Source: Mycobacterium kansasii ATCC 12478 (GTDB taxonomy: Bacteria > Actinomycetota > Actinomycetes > Mycobacteriales > Mycobacteriaceae). From it: a stretch of DNA of 64,000 bases. Of this stretch, positions 33,848-43,700 are shown piece by piece (within the stretch, counting starts at the first letter, position 1; each line of letters begins with the position of its first letter). The DNA is taken from assembly GCF_000157895.3 (NCBI RefSeq), contig NC_022663.1, positions 2,294,001 to 2,358,000 of the forward strand, read 5' to 3'. The notes beneath the pieces were generated by a model. That model had not been told where the DNA came from. It did not search any database and saw nothing but the letters and a program-made list of their open reading frames with translations. A program made the position numbers and the translations under genes.

Positions 33848-35389
33848 ATGGCGGTTCCCCGGCCGTCGGCGGCGGACCTGCGTGCCGCCGCCGAGCACTT
33901 CGGTTTCCACCTCGACGCCGACGACCAACGGGATTACCTCGCGGCCGTCGGGCACACACTCAGGTCCTACGACGTGGTCGACGAACTCTACGGCGACCTC
34001 TGTGACCACTCCGCTCAGCCTCAGGCGCCCGATCGGGTATATCGATTCCCGGAGCCGGGCGACAATCCGCTCGGCGCCTGGTACGTCACGGCCGACATCG
34101 CCTCCGGCGCGCAGGGTCCGCTGTCCGGCAGGACGGTCGCGATCAAAGACAACATCGCCGTGGCAGGCCTCCCGATGATGAACGGATCACGCGCGGTGGA
34201 GGGATTTGTCCCCAGCCGCGACGCGACCGTCGTGCGGCGGCTGCTCGCCGCCGGGGCCACCATCGCCGGCAAGAGCGTCTGCGAAGACCTGTGCTGCTCG
34301 GGATCCAGCTTCACCTCCGCCTCCGGACCGGTGCGCAATCCGTGGGACACCACGCGGGAAACGGGCGGATCATCCAGCGGCAGTGGCGCGCTCGTCGCCA
34401 CCGGTGAAGTCGGGCTGGCACTGGGCGGCGACCAGGGCGGGTCGGTGCGCATCCCGGCTGCCCTGTGCGGCATCGTCGGGCTCAAGCCGACGTACGGGCT
34501 GGTGCCCTACACCGGCGCGTTTCCCATCGAGCGGACCATCGATCACCTCGGCCCGATGACGCGCACCGTCGCCGACGCGGCAGTACTGCTTACGGTGCTT
34601 GCCGGCCCGGACGGCCATGATCCCCGCCAGTCCGCGGCGATAGCCCCACTCGACTATCGGGCGGCACTCACCGGCGACGTGACCGGTCTGCGGGTCGGCA
34701 TGCTCAGCGAGGGCTTCGGGTGGACCGGATCCCGGCCCGAGGTCGACGAGCTGGTCCGGTCGGCGGCCCGCCGGTTCGCCGAAATCGGTTGTACCGTGGG
34801 CGAGATCAGCGTGCCCTGGCACCGGCGCGCGATCCACGTCTTCAACGTCATCATCACCGACGGCGCGACCTACCAGATGCTGGAGGGCAACGGATCCGGG
34901 CTCGGCGTCGACGGACTTTACGACCCGGAACTCATGGCGCACTTCGCCCGACAGCGCGTGGTCAAGGCCGACGAATTCGCCAGCACCATCAAGGCGACGG
35001 CGCTGTGCGGCCACTACAGCCGAAACAGGTTGGGCGGCGCAGTCTATGCCAAGGCGCGTAATCTGGTGCCGCACCTGCGGGCAGCTTATGACGGGGCGCT
35101 CGAGCATTACGACGTGTTGGTGATGCCCACGGTGCCCGGCACGGCCAATCCGCTGCCGGAGGGCAGCCCGCAGGATGTCGGGTTACTGCCACACACATTT
35201 GGCAAGGCGCTAAACACCGCACCCATGGACATCACCGGCCACCCCGCGATCTCGGTGCCCGCCGGCCTGGTCGACGGGCTTCCCGCCGGAATGATGATCG
35301 TGGGCAAGCGATTCGACGATGCCAACGTATTGAGAGTTGCCGCCGCCTTCGAATCGCTGTGCGGAGGCTTCCCCGCCGCTCCGAGCTGA
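33848..35389 (+). CDS. Amidase signature hydrolase
   Basis: 513 residues from ATG 33848, with GGAGG upstream (the frame is open to 33764 but lacks such a site). Ser-cisSer-Lys triad: K100 in VAIKDNI, the serine cluster GGSSSGSG at 173-180 and S199 in DQGGSVRIPA. Hydrolyses an amide to acid plus ammonia or amine. Divergent from the mutase operon, with its start about 150 bases from it, so it may feed a carboxylic acid into that pathway; the link is by position only. Confidence 0.9.
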   Translation: MAVPRPSAADLRAAAEHFGFHLDADDQRDYLAAVGHTLRSYDVVDELYGDLCDHSAQPQAPDRVYRFPEPGDNPLGAWYVTADIASGAQGPLSGRTVAIKDNIAVAGLPMMNGSRAVEGFVPSRDATVVRRLLAAGATIAGKSVCEDLCCSGSSFTSASGPVRNPWDTTRETGGSSSGSGALVATGEVGLALGGDQGGSVRIPAALCGIVGLKPTYGLVPYTGAFPIERTIDHLGPMTRTVADAAVLLTVLAGPDGHDPRQSAAIAPLDYRAALTGDVTGLRVGMLSEGFGWTGSRPEVDELVRSAARRFAEIGCTVGEISVPWHRRAIHVFNVIITDGATYQMLEGNGSGLGVDGLYDPELMAHFARQRVVKADEFASTIKATALCGHYSRNRLGGAVYAKARNLVPHLRAAYDGALEHYDVLVMPTVPGTANPLPEGSPQDVGLLPHTFGKALNTAPMDITGHPAISVPAGLVDGLPAGMMIVGKRFDDANVLRVAAAFESLCGGFPAAPS

Positions 35390-35392
35390 TCC

Positions 35393-36205
35393 CTAGGCCC
35401 GGCAAAGGATTTCGCCGTGGGGCATCGCCAGCCAACCGTCCGGGGCGCCAGCCCAGGCCTGCCACGCCGCCGAGATCTCTTTCAGCTCGACCATTGTGGC
35501 CATTCCCGAGTCCACAAGTTGACGAGACAGGTCCGACTGCAGGATGCGGTCGGCCCACATTCCGCCCCACCATTGGCGGGTCTCGGCCGTCGCAAAACAC
35601 CAGATGCTGCCGGTCGGCGTGATGTCGTCGAAGCCGGCCGCCAGCGCCCAGGACAGCAGCCGCCGGCCCGCGTCCGGCTCGCCGCCGTTGGCGCGAGCCG
35701 CCCCGTCGTAGAGTCGCAGCCACAGGTCCAGTGCGGGCAGCCGTGGATACCAGATGAATCCGCCGTAGTCGGCATCGCGAGCCGCGACAACTCCGCCCGG
35801 CGCACACACCCTCCTCATCTCCCGCAGTGCCTGGACCGGATCGGCGACGTGTTGTAAGACCTGGTGGGCATGGACGACATCGAAGGTGTCGTCGGGAAAG
35901 TCGAGCGCGTGCACGTCGGAGGTCACGAACGAGACGTTCGCCGCGCCGCGCCGCTCGGCCTCGGCACGGCCCAGGCGCAGTGCGTCGTCGGTGAGCTCGA
36001 CGGCCGTCACCGATCCCGGCGCCACCCGGGCGGCGAGCTCGACGGTGATCGTCGCGGGCCCGCAACCGACGTCCAGCACCGTCATCCCCGGCTTCAGGTG
36101 CGGCAGCAGGTAGCTGGCGGAATTCTCCGCGGTGCGCACCCGATGACTGCGCAGCACCGACTCGTGATGTCCGTGCGTGTAGCTGGTCGCAGAGCGGTCG
36201 TTCAT
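35393..36205 (-). CDS. SAM-dependent methyltransferase (Rv0839-like)
   Basis: 270 residues, class I fold: SAM-binding motif I VLDVGCGPATITVELA, acidic end of strand 2 AVELTDD, motif FPDDTFDVVHAHQVLQHV. Closest by recollection to Rv0839, which in M. tuberculosis also lies directly after lpqR. Substrate unknown. Its promoter region holds an AT-rich palindrome. Convergent with the amidase, 3 bases apart. Confidence 0.88.
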   Translation of the reverse strand: MNDRSATSYTHGHHESVLRSHRVRTAENSASYLLPHLKPGMTVLDVGCGPATITVELAARVAPGSVTAVELTDDALRLGRAEAERRGAANVSFVTSDVHALDFPDDTFDVVHAHQVLQHVADPVQALREMRRVCAPGGVVAARDADYGGFIWYPRLPALDLWLRLYDGAARANGGEPDAGRRLLSWALAAGFDDITPTGSIWCFATAETRQWWGGMWADRILQSDLSRQLVDSGMATMVELKEISAAWQAWAGAPDGWLAMPHGEILCRA

Positions 36206-36277
36206 TTGCGGGGTCCCTTGGTCGGCGCGTCGTCGGTGGCGCCAGCCTATAACCTCAACTCACTATTTGAAATTATT

Positions 36278-36294
36278 ATCTCAATATATGAGAT
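36278..36294. promoter_or_regulatory. AT-rich palindrome upstream of methyltransferase
   Basis: ATCTCAATATATGAGAT has perfect six-base arms around ATATA and lies in an unusually AT-rich stretch (36248-36297) between lpqR and the methyltransferase gene. Candidate operator or promoter element. Confidence 0.45.
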
Positions 36295-36296
36295 AG

Positions 36297-37052
36297 CTAG
36301 TCGACGGGGACGTTGAGCACCGGACGGTCGACGTCGGCGCCGGGACCATCGAAATGCCACCACTCGCCGGAGTACACGTTCAGCCCGCCGTAGTTCATGG
36401 CCTCCCGCAGCGCGGTCCGGTTCGCCCGAGCCGCCACGGTCACCCCCTGGGTCGCGAAAGCCGTTGCCCGCGAAGAGAAATCGTCGAAGTCGGTGCCCAT
36501 GTCGGCCAGGCACAGTCCGTGCACCTGCCGCTCGGCCGGGCAGCTCTGTTGCGGGCTGGTGAACGTCACATCGACCGAGCGGCCGGCCTCGTGGCTGCGG
36601 GCATACGGTCCGGGCCGCGCCACCCACGCGGGATTGGGAACCGCGTTGAACATCTTGACCTGCGCCTCGTGTGGCCGGTAACAATCCCAGAAGACCAACA
36701 CGTGCCCTTGCGGGCGCAGTGCGACCGCGGCCGCCGCAAGTCCTTGGGCCATGGATTGGTGTACCAGGCACCTGGCATCGGCGGGATAGAGCTGGGTGTG
36801 GGTGAAGTTGTTGGTGGTCGCGTACCGCAGGTCGATGACGGCGTCGGGCAGCACGCTTCGGACGTCGACGAACCCGGCCGCGCGCGCCGCGTCGCTGACC
36901 GGCGGCACGCCGGGGCCGGACGGGACCGTGGTCCCGACGGGCCGGACCGGCAAGGACGTGGGGGCCCCGACACCGGGGTCTTGGCAGGCGCCCGAGACCG
37001 CGACGAGCAACACGGCGACCACGGCCGCACAGAATCGCCGCATTCCAGGCAT
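36297..37052 (-). CDS. lpqR: LpqR-like D-alanyl-D-alanine dipeptidase lipoprotein
   Basis: VanX/DdpX-type zinc peptidase, 251 residues. N-terminal signal with a lipobox ending VSGAC, so it is expected to be anchored outside the membrane. Zinc and catalytic motifs: SHEAGRSVDVTF (SxHxxGxAxD type), FDDFSSRA and EWWHFDGPG (ExxWH). Cleaves D-Ala-D-Ala, probably in peptidoglycan precursor turnover. Matches Rv0838 in content and in its place before the Rv0839 homolog. Confidence 0.9.
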   Translation of the reverse strand: MPGMRRFCAAVVAVLLVAVSGACQDPGVGAPTSLPVRPVGTTVPSGPGVPPVSDAARAAGFVDVRSVLPDAVIDLRYATTNNFTHTQLYPADARCLVHQSMAQGLAAAAVALRPQGHVLVFWDCYRPHEAQVKMFNAVPNPAWVARPGPYARSHEAGRSVDVTFTSPQQSCPAERQVHGLCLADMGTDFDDFSSRATAFATQGVTVAARANRTALREAMNYGGLNVYSGEWWHFDGPGADVDRPVLNVPVD

Positions 37053-37190
37053 CCGGACATTGTCGCGGGTGGTACAGCCTTAGGCTGCGCAGCCACACCT
37101 GTGGCGGCGAAACTCGGCAAACGATTTACCGAACCGATACCGGCCTCGCGGACGGCTCAGCGGACGGGCGATGAACCCGGGGATTACTCA

Positions 37191-37220
37191 GTGTTCGTCA
37201 GTGTTCGTCAGTGTTCGTCA
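37191..37220. repeat. Three perfect 10-base repeats at the end of the His-rich gene
   Basis: GTGTTCGTCA occurs three times in tandem (37191, 37201, 37211). The copy nearest the gene encodes the final Asp-Glu-His and the stop; the others lie beyond the stop. Confidence 0.8.
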
Positions 37221-37510
37221 TAGTGACCGTCATGGGCGGCATGGCGGCACCCGTCGTGCACATAGTCGACGTGGTCGCCGTGCGGAACCGCCACATGTCC
37301 GCAGCCCTCGCCGTGCGCGTGGTCGTGCCCCTCATGCATCGCGTGGCCGCCGGCCGGTTCGCATTCGTCGAAGTGATCGTCATGCTGTCGATGCAGGTGA
37401 CCGTCGTGCACGTAGTCGACGTGATCACCGTGCGGAATCGCGACATGCCCACATCCATGCCCATGCGGATGGTCGTGCCCCACATGCTGCTCGTGAGCTA
37501 CAGCGTTCAT
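37208..37510 (-). CDS. Histidine-rich metal-binding protein
   Basis: 100 residues from ATG 37510, preceded by CCAGGAGGACCAA. Built of two repeats of about 47 residues, each with GHDH-rich clusters and the block GCGHVAxPHGDHVDYVHDG; about a quarter of the residues are His. No signal peptide, so it acts in the cytoplasm or travels with another protein. Likely binds zinc, nickel or copper as buffer or chaperone; similar proteins often stand beside metal exporters, but none is encoded here. Confidence 0.85.
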   Translation of the reverse strand: MNAVAHEQHVGHDHPHGHGCGHVAIPHGDHVDYVHDGHLHRQHDDHFDECEPAGGHAMHEGHDHAHGEGCGHVAVPHGDHVDYVHDGCRHAAHDGHYDEH

Positions 37511-37735
37511 TTGGTCCTCCTGGCAACCGATTCGACGGCTTGTCGATGTTGGTCAGCGACTGCCGCACTTCCATAGTGAGCTATCCGCCGCCCCGGACAA
37601 GAGCAGAAAGTCACCGAGACGGCCGTCTATGCCAGGGGGAAGGCATCGTCACCCGATCAGGGGACGGCCGCTCCGCTCGAAGTAGGGCTGAAAACACGAC
37701 AGACAGCAACCGGTCGCGCGGGCGAAAGTACCAGC

Positions 37736-40700
37736 GTGGACCCACAAACGCCGACTGCCGCAGCCACGGCACCCAACGACCGGGCCCGGCGCAGCCTCGC
37801 GGCCGCCGTTCTTGACCAAGTGCGCCGCACCCCCGAGGCACCCGCGGTGGTCGATGGCGATCGGGTTCTGGCCTACGACGATCTGGAGCGCCTCAGCGCC
37901 ACAGTGGCGCGGGGCCTGCACGCCGCCGGTATCGGTCCGGGACAGGCGGTGGCCATCTGCCTGCCCCGATCGTGGCAGCTGGTCTGCGTCATGCTCGGAA
38001 TTCGCCGTGCCGGGGCCACCGTGGTGCCGCTCGACGCGGACAGCCCGGTTACGCGGCAACACCACATCCTTGCGGACTCGGGCAGCGTGGCGGTGGTGTG
38101 CGCGACGCCGGAGACGGCGCCGACGCCGGCTTCGGTGCGGGCACTGCGAGTGGCCGACCTGCTCGACGCCGGGCCGGGGCCCCTTGACCGAGTCGACGCA
38201 CCGCCGCAGGACCCGGGTTTCGTCTTCTACACCTCGGGAACGACCGGACTACCCAAGGGCGTCGAAGTCTGCGACGCCGGCATACTGCGGCTGGCCGAGC
38301 CGGGATGGCTGCGCTTCGACCCCGGCACGCGGGTTGCCAGCATGTCCAACCCCGCCTTCGACGCGTTGACCTTCGAGGTGTGGACGCCGCTGCTGACCGG
38401 CGGTACCTGCGTGGTGTTCGGCGGTCTGGGCCTGAACGGCTCGACCGGCTTGAACGGCCAAGCGCATCTGCAAACCCCGCGGCGGCTGGCCGAGGCTTTG
38501 CGGAGGTCGCGCATCGACACCGTGTTCGTGACGACGGCTTTGTTCAACACCCTTATCGACGCGGTACCGGACTGTTTCGCCACGGTCTCGCGGGTGCTGA
38601 TCGGCGGCGAGCAGCTGGACGCCGCCCGCATCCGCCGCTGGTACCGCGACAACCCGGCCAGCGCCACCGAGCTGGTCAACGTCTACGGCCCCACCGAATG
38701 CACGACATTCGCGCTGTATCACCCGATCCCGGCCGACTTCGCCGGCGATGTCGTGCCGATCGGAAGACCCCTGCCCTCGACCGCGGCGGTGCTGGTCGCC
38801 GACGGCAACCGCGCCGCCGCGGCGGGCGAGCTGGCGGAGCTGTACCTGTCCGGCGCGGGCCTGGCCGACGGCTACCGCAACCTGGCGGACGAAACGGCGA
38901 GCCGTTTCGTGCGGTTGCCCTGGCACGACGACGGGGTCCAGCGCTGGTACCGGACCGGCGACCTGGTCCGCCGTGACGAAGCCGGCCTGATCGTGTTCGT
39001 CGGGCGCGCGGACCGTCAGGTCAAGGTCCGCGGTTTCCGGATCGAACCCGCCGAGGTGGAACGGCAGCTTGCGGCCCACCCCGCGATACGGCAGGTCCGC
39101 GTGTGCACTCGCCGCCATCCCGACGGCCGTCATGAGCTGCTGGCCTACCTGGTGTTGGCGGCCAACCTGACTTTCGACGCCTACCACCGGCACCTGGCGG
39201 ACACCGTGGCGCCGTACATGCGTCCGCAGCACACCTACGTCGTCGATGCGCTGCCGCACACCGCCAACGGCAAGGTCGACGAAGCGGCGCTGCTGAACTG
39301 CGCGGTGGCTCCGTGGCGCCGGCCCCGGACCGTCGAGTGCCACGCCGGTGCCACCCTGCGCGAGCTACTCGAGCTGGCGGGCGGCGTCCTTGGCGTGGCG
39401 GATCTCGCCGCGAGCGACCGATTCGTCACCAGCGGCGGCGATTCCCTGACCGCGCTGCGGCTGCGTTTCGAAATCCAGCGGCGCTGGCAGGTCGACGTCC
39501 CACCTGCTGACGTGATCGGCAAGGACTTCGCCGCCCTGGCCGACGCGATCGACACCGGCGCCCATGCCGGCCACTACCCGCCGGTGCCGGCCCCGACCGG
39601 CCTGCGCAGCGCGCCGGCCACGTCCGAGCAACAACGGCTGTGGTTGCTGCAGCAGCGCGACCCGCAGAACCGCGCCTACGACGTGCGGCTGGCCTTCCAG
39701 CTGCAGGGCGCTCCCGACGTGGCTGCGTTGCGCGTCGCGGTATGCCGATTGGTGGCCCGCCATCCCGCGCTGCGCACCGGGTTGCGGGCCGCCCTGGACG
39801 GCCTGCGCCAGGAAGTCGGTGATCCGTACGACCCGTGGGACTCGGTGGACGCGCGCGACGGCGAAGCGTGGCAACTGACCGCCGACCGGTTTTTCGCTCC
39901 GGCCTTCGACCTCGCGCAACCGCGGATGCTGCGGGCGGGCCTGGCACCCCACGGCGATTTCGGCGGCAGTGCCCGGCCGGCGGCAACCGGCGGCTTCATG
40001 CTGCTGCTGCACCTGCACCACATCGCCGTCGACGGCATTTCGCTCAACGTCTTGTTCCGTGAGCTGTCCGCCGATTACGCCGCGCTTGCCGCCGGCCAGG
40101 CCCTGCCGGAGCACCGGCCGGCGCACACCCCGGTCGAGGCGACGCTGTGGCAGCGGGACCTTCGCTGCAGCCCGGGCTACCAGGACCAGCGCCGCGCCCT
40201 GCGCCGCCACTACGCCGGGCTCGAGTGGCCCACCCCGCGCGCCGAGACGGCCGGTGGCAACGCCCGGCTGTTCCGCAGCTCGCTGGACGCCGGGCAGCGC
40301 GCCGGCATCGCCCGGCTAGCGGCCGAACTGGGGCTGACCCGGTTCCAGCTGCTACTGGCCGCATTCACGTGGAGCCTCTACGGCGTCACCGGCCGCACCC
40401 GCCCGATCGTGGCCACGCCGGTCGCAGGTCGGCCGATGGCCGAGTTCGAGTCGGCAGTCGGGATGTTCGCCAACACGGTGCTGCTGCCCGTCGACCTCGC
40501 ACCGGATGCGCAGCTGCGCGCCCAGCTGCAACGGCAGGCCGTCGCAACCCAGGAGGTCCTGAACCGTCAGGACGTGACGCTGGCCGACGTGCTGACCGAC
40601 ACCCCGGTACCCGCGGGGGTTTCGCCGCTGGAATTCCTGTTCGTGCTGGAGAGCACCGACTACGGCGCCCTCGCCCTGCCGGATTGCGGGGTGCGTCACC

Positions 40701-43700
40701 TCTGGCCGCAGCCCGCCCAGGCCAAATGCCCGCTGACGCTGTTCGTGCTGGAACGCGAAGCCGGCCCCGACTGCGTCTGGGAGTACGCCGAGGGCGCGTT
40801 CGACGGCGACCGGATCCAAGCGGCCGCCGAGCTGTTTCATCGCGCGGTGGACCTGCTCATCAGCGACAGCTCGGGCACGCTGACCGAGCTGGCCGCCCCC
40901 TATCGGGCGGACATCGCCGGCCACGGTCGCGGTCCACGGTCGACGCCGTCCTTCGTCACGGTGGCCGAGGGCTTCGCGCGTCAGGTCGCCCGGACACCGC
41001 ACGCCCCGGCCGTGACGACCAGCGAGCACGCGCTGTCCTACGCCGAACTCGACGCCCACGCCGCCGCATTGGCCGCCCAACTCCCCCAGGTGTCCGACCC
41101 CGCCGCACCCGCGCGGGTGGCGATGTACCTGCCGCCGTCGGCCGAGCATGTGGTTGCGCTGTTGGCCGCGGCTCGGCTCAACGTCACCGCCGTTCCGCTG
41201 GACCCGGCCTATCCCGCCGAGTTGCTGGGCCAGATCCTGCGCCAGGCCGAGCCGCTGTGTGTGCTGATGCTGCCGGGCGCTGAGGCCGAGGTGGCTGCCG
41301 TCGCGCCGGACGGCGTGCCCCGGCTGGTCGTCACGCTGGCGGCCGCAGCGCCGGCCATACCGTGCGCCGCCGCGCCGCATGACGGCCGCAGGCCCCTGTA
41401 CACCCTGTTCACCTCGGGCTCCACCGGCACGCCCAAGGGCGTCGACGTCCCCGACAGCACGCTGTGCAACCTGCTGCACTGGCAAAGCGAGCACGGCGGG
41501 CTTGCCGGCGCCGCGGTGACCCAGCAGTTCTCCGCGCTGTCCTTCGACGTGTCCTTCCAGGAAATCTTCACCACGCTGTGTTCGGGCGGGCGGCTCCATC
41601 TGGTGGACCCGGCATGGCGGCGGGATCTGCCGCAGCTACTGGACCAGCTGGAGACCGCCGGCGTCGAGCGCCTGTTCCTGCCGTACGTGGCATTACAACT
41701 GCTCGCCGAGCACGGCGTCCGGCTGGACAGATACCCGTCCCGCCTACGCGAGGTCATCACCGCCGGAGAGCAGCTGATCTGTACCCCGGCGGTCCGCAGC
41801 TGGTTCGCGCGGCTGCCGAGTGCGCGGCTGTTCAACCACTACGGCCCCACCGAAACGCACGTCGTCAGCGCCCTGGTGCTGGACGGGGATCCGGAGACGT
41901 GGCCGGAACGGCCCGCGATCGGCCGGCCGGTAGCCAACGCGGTGCTGCGCGTGGTGGACGACACCGGTGACCCCGTCGCGCCCGGCGTCACCGGCCGGCT
42001 GCTCATCGGCGGGCAGATGGCCGCGCCCTGCTACCTCGGCGATGCCGAACTGAACCGGACCCGCTTCACCGCGGTGCCCGGGCAGGGACTTTTCTACCGC
42101 AGCGGCGACCTCGCCCACGTCGACCACGACGGGTTGTTCCATTACGACGGGCGCGACGACGAGCAAATCAAAATCAGCGGCCACCGGCTGGAATTAGGTC
42201 AGGTCGAGGCCGCCCTGCTGCGCCACCCACGGATCGGGGGAGCCGTCGTCATCCCGGCGAACGGCTCGCTGCGCGCCCTGGTGCAATGCCACGGCCCCGA
42301 CGATCCGAGCGTCGACGAGCTGAACTCGCACCTCGCCGGGCTGTTGCCCGCGCATGCCCGGATCGCCGACTTCCGGCGGGTGGACGCGCTGCCGCTCACC
42401 CCGAGCGGCAAACTCGACCGTCGGGCCGCGACGACCGTGCAGGGACGCGAGCTTGCGACGGTTACCGCGTGGCGGGATGTGTCGGCGCTGGAAGGCCGGC
42501 TCTACGGCGAGTTCTTGGCGGCGACCGGCAAGCCGCTGCGACCGGACCAGAAGTTCTTCGATGCCGGCGCCACCAGTTTGGACCTGATGCGGTTTCAGCA
42601 GCGCTGCAGCACCGAGCTCGGACTGCCGTTCACGGTCGCCGACCTCTTCGAGTTCCTCAGCATCCGTGAGCTCAGTCGCCATCTGGAGACGTCGCAGGCC
42701 TCGGCAGCTCCCGCACCCGGCCCGCGACCGGCGGCCAGAGAATACCGCGACGGCCCGGTCGCCGAAGCCATCGCGATCGTCGGGATGGCGGTGCGGGCAC
42801 CCGGCGCCCCCGATCTGGCGTCATTTTGGCGCCTGGTCGAAACGGGCGGGTCGGGCGTGGAGCACTTCGAGGCGGCCGACGGCCTCGTCGGCGCCCGCAG
42901 CCAGCTGGACGGCATGCTGGCGTTCGACCCGGACCGATTCGGGATCAGCCACCGCCACGCCCGGTTGATGGATCCCCAACAGCGGCATCTGCTGATGAGT
43001 TGCACGGCAGCGCTGGCCCACGCCGGCATCGCCGAGCCCGGCACGGCCCGCGTCGGGCTGGTGGCCACCGGCGGCTATGACACCTACTACGAGGCGATGA
43101 TGCGCGAGGCCGATCCCGCCGACCTCCCCAGCGGGCTCAGCATGGAAATTCTGCACGAGAAGAACTTCCTTGCCGCCAAGGCGGCCTACTACCTGCAGTT
43201 GACCGGACCGGTATTCACCGCGCAGGCAGCGTGCGCCAGCTCGCTGGTGGCCGTGCATCTGGCCGCCGGGTTGCTGCGCGAGGACGACGCGGACGTGATG
43301 CTGGTGGCGGGCGTGAACGTCGACACCGCGCTGACCGACGGGTACCGGCATCGGCCGCACTACTTCCTGGCGCCCGACGGCGTCTGCCGCCCGTTCAGCG
43401 ACGACGCCGAGGGCACGCTGGGCGCCAGCGGAGTCGCGGTCGTGGTGCTCAAGCGCCTGTCTCAGGCCGAACGCGACGGCGACACCATCCACGCGGTGAT
43501 CACCGGGTCGGCGATCAACAACGACGGCTCACGCAAACACAGCTTCATGGCCCCGTCGGTGGCCGGACAACGCACGGTGATCGCCCAGGCGTTGCGGCGC
43601 AGTGGGCGCAGCGCCACCGAAATCGGGTATGTCGAAGCTCACGGCACCGCCACCCGGCTGGGCGACCCTGTCGAGGTGAACGCGCTGCAGCAGGGCTACG

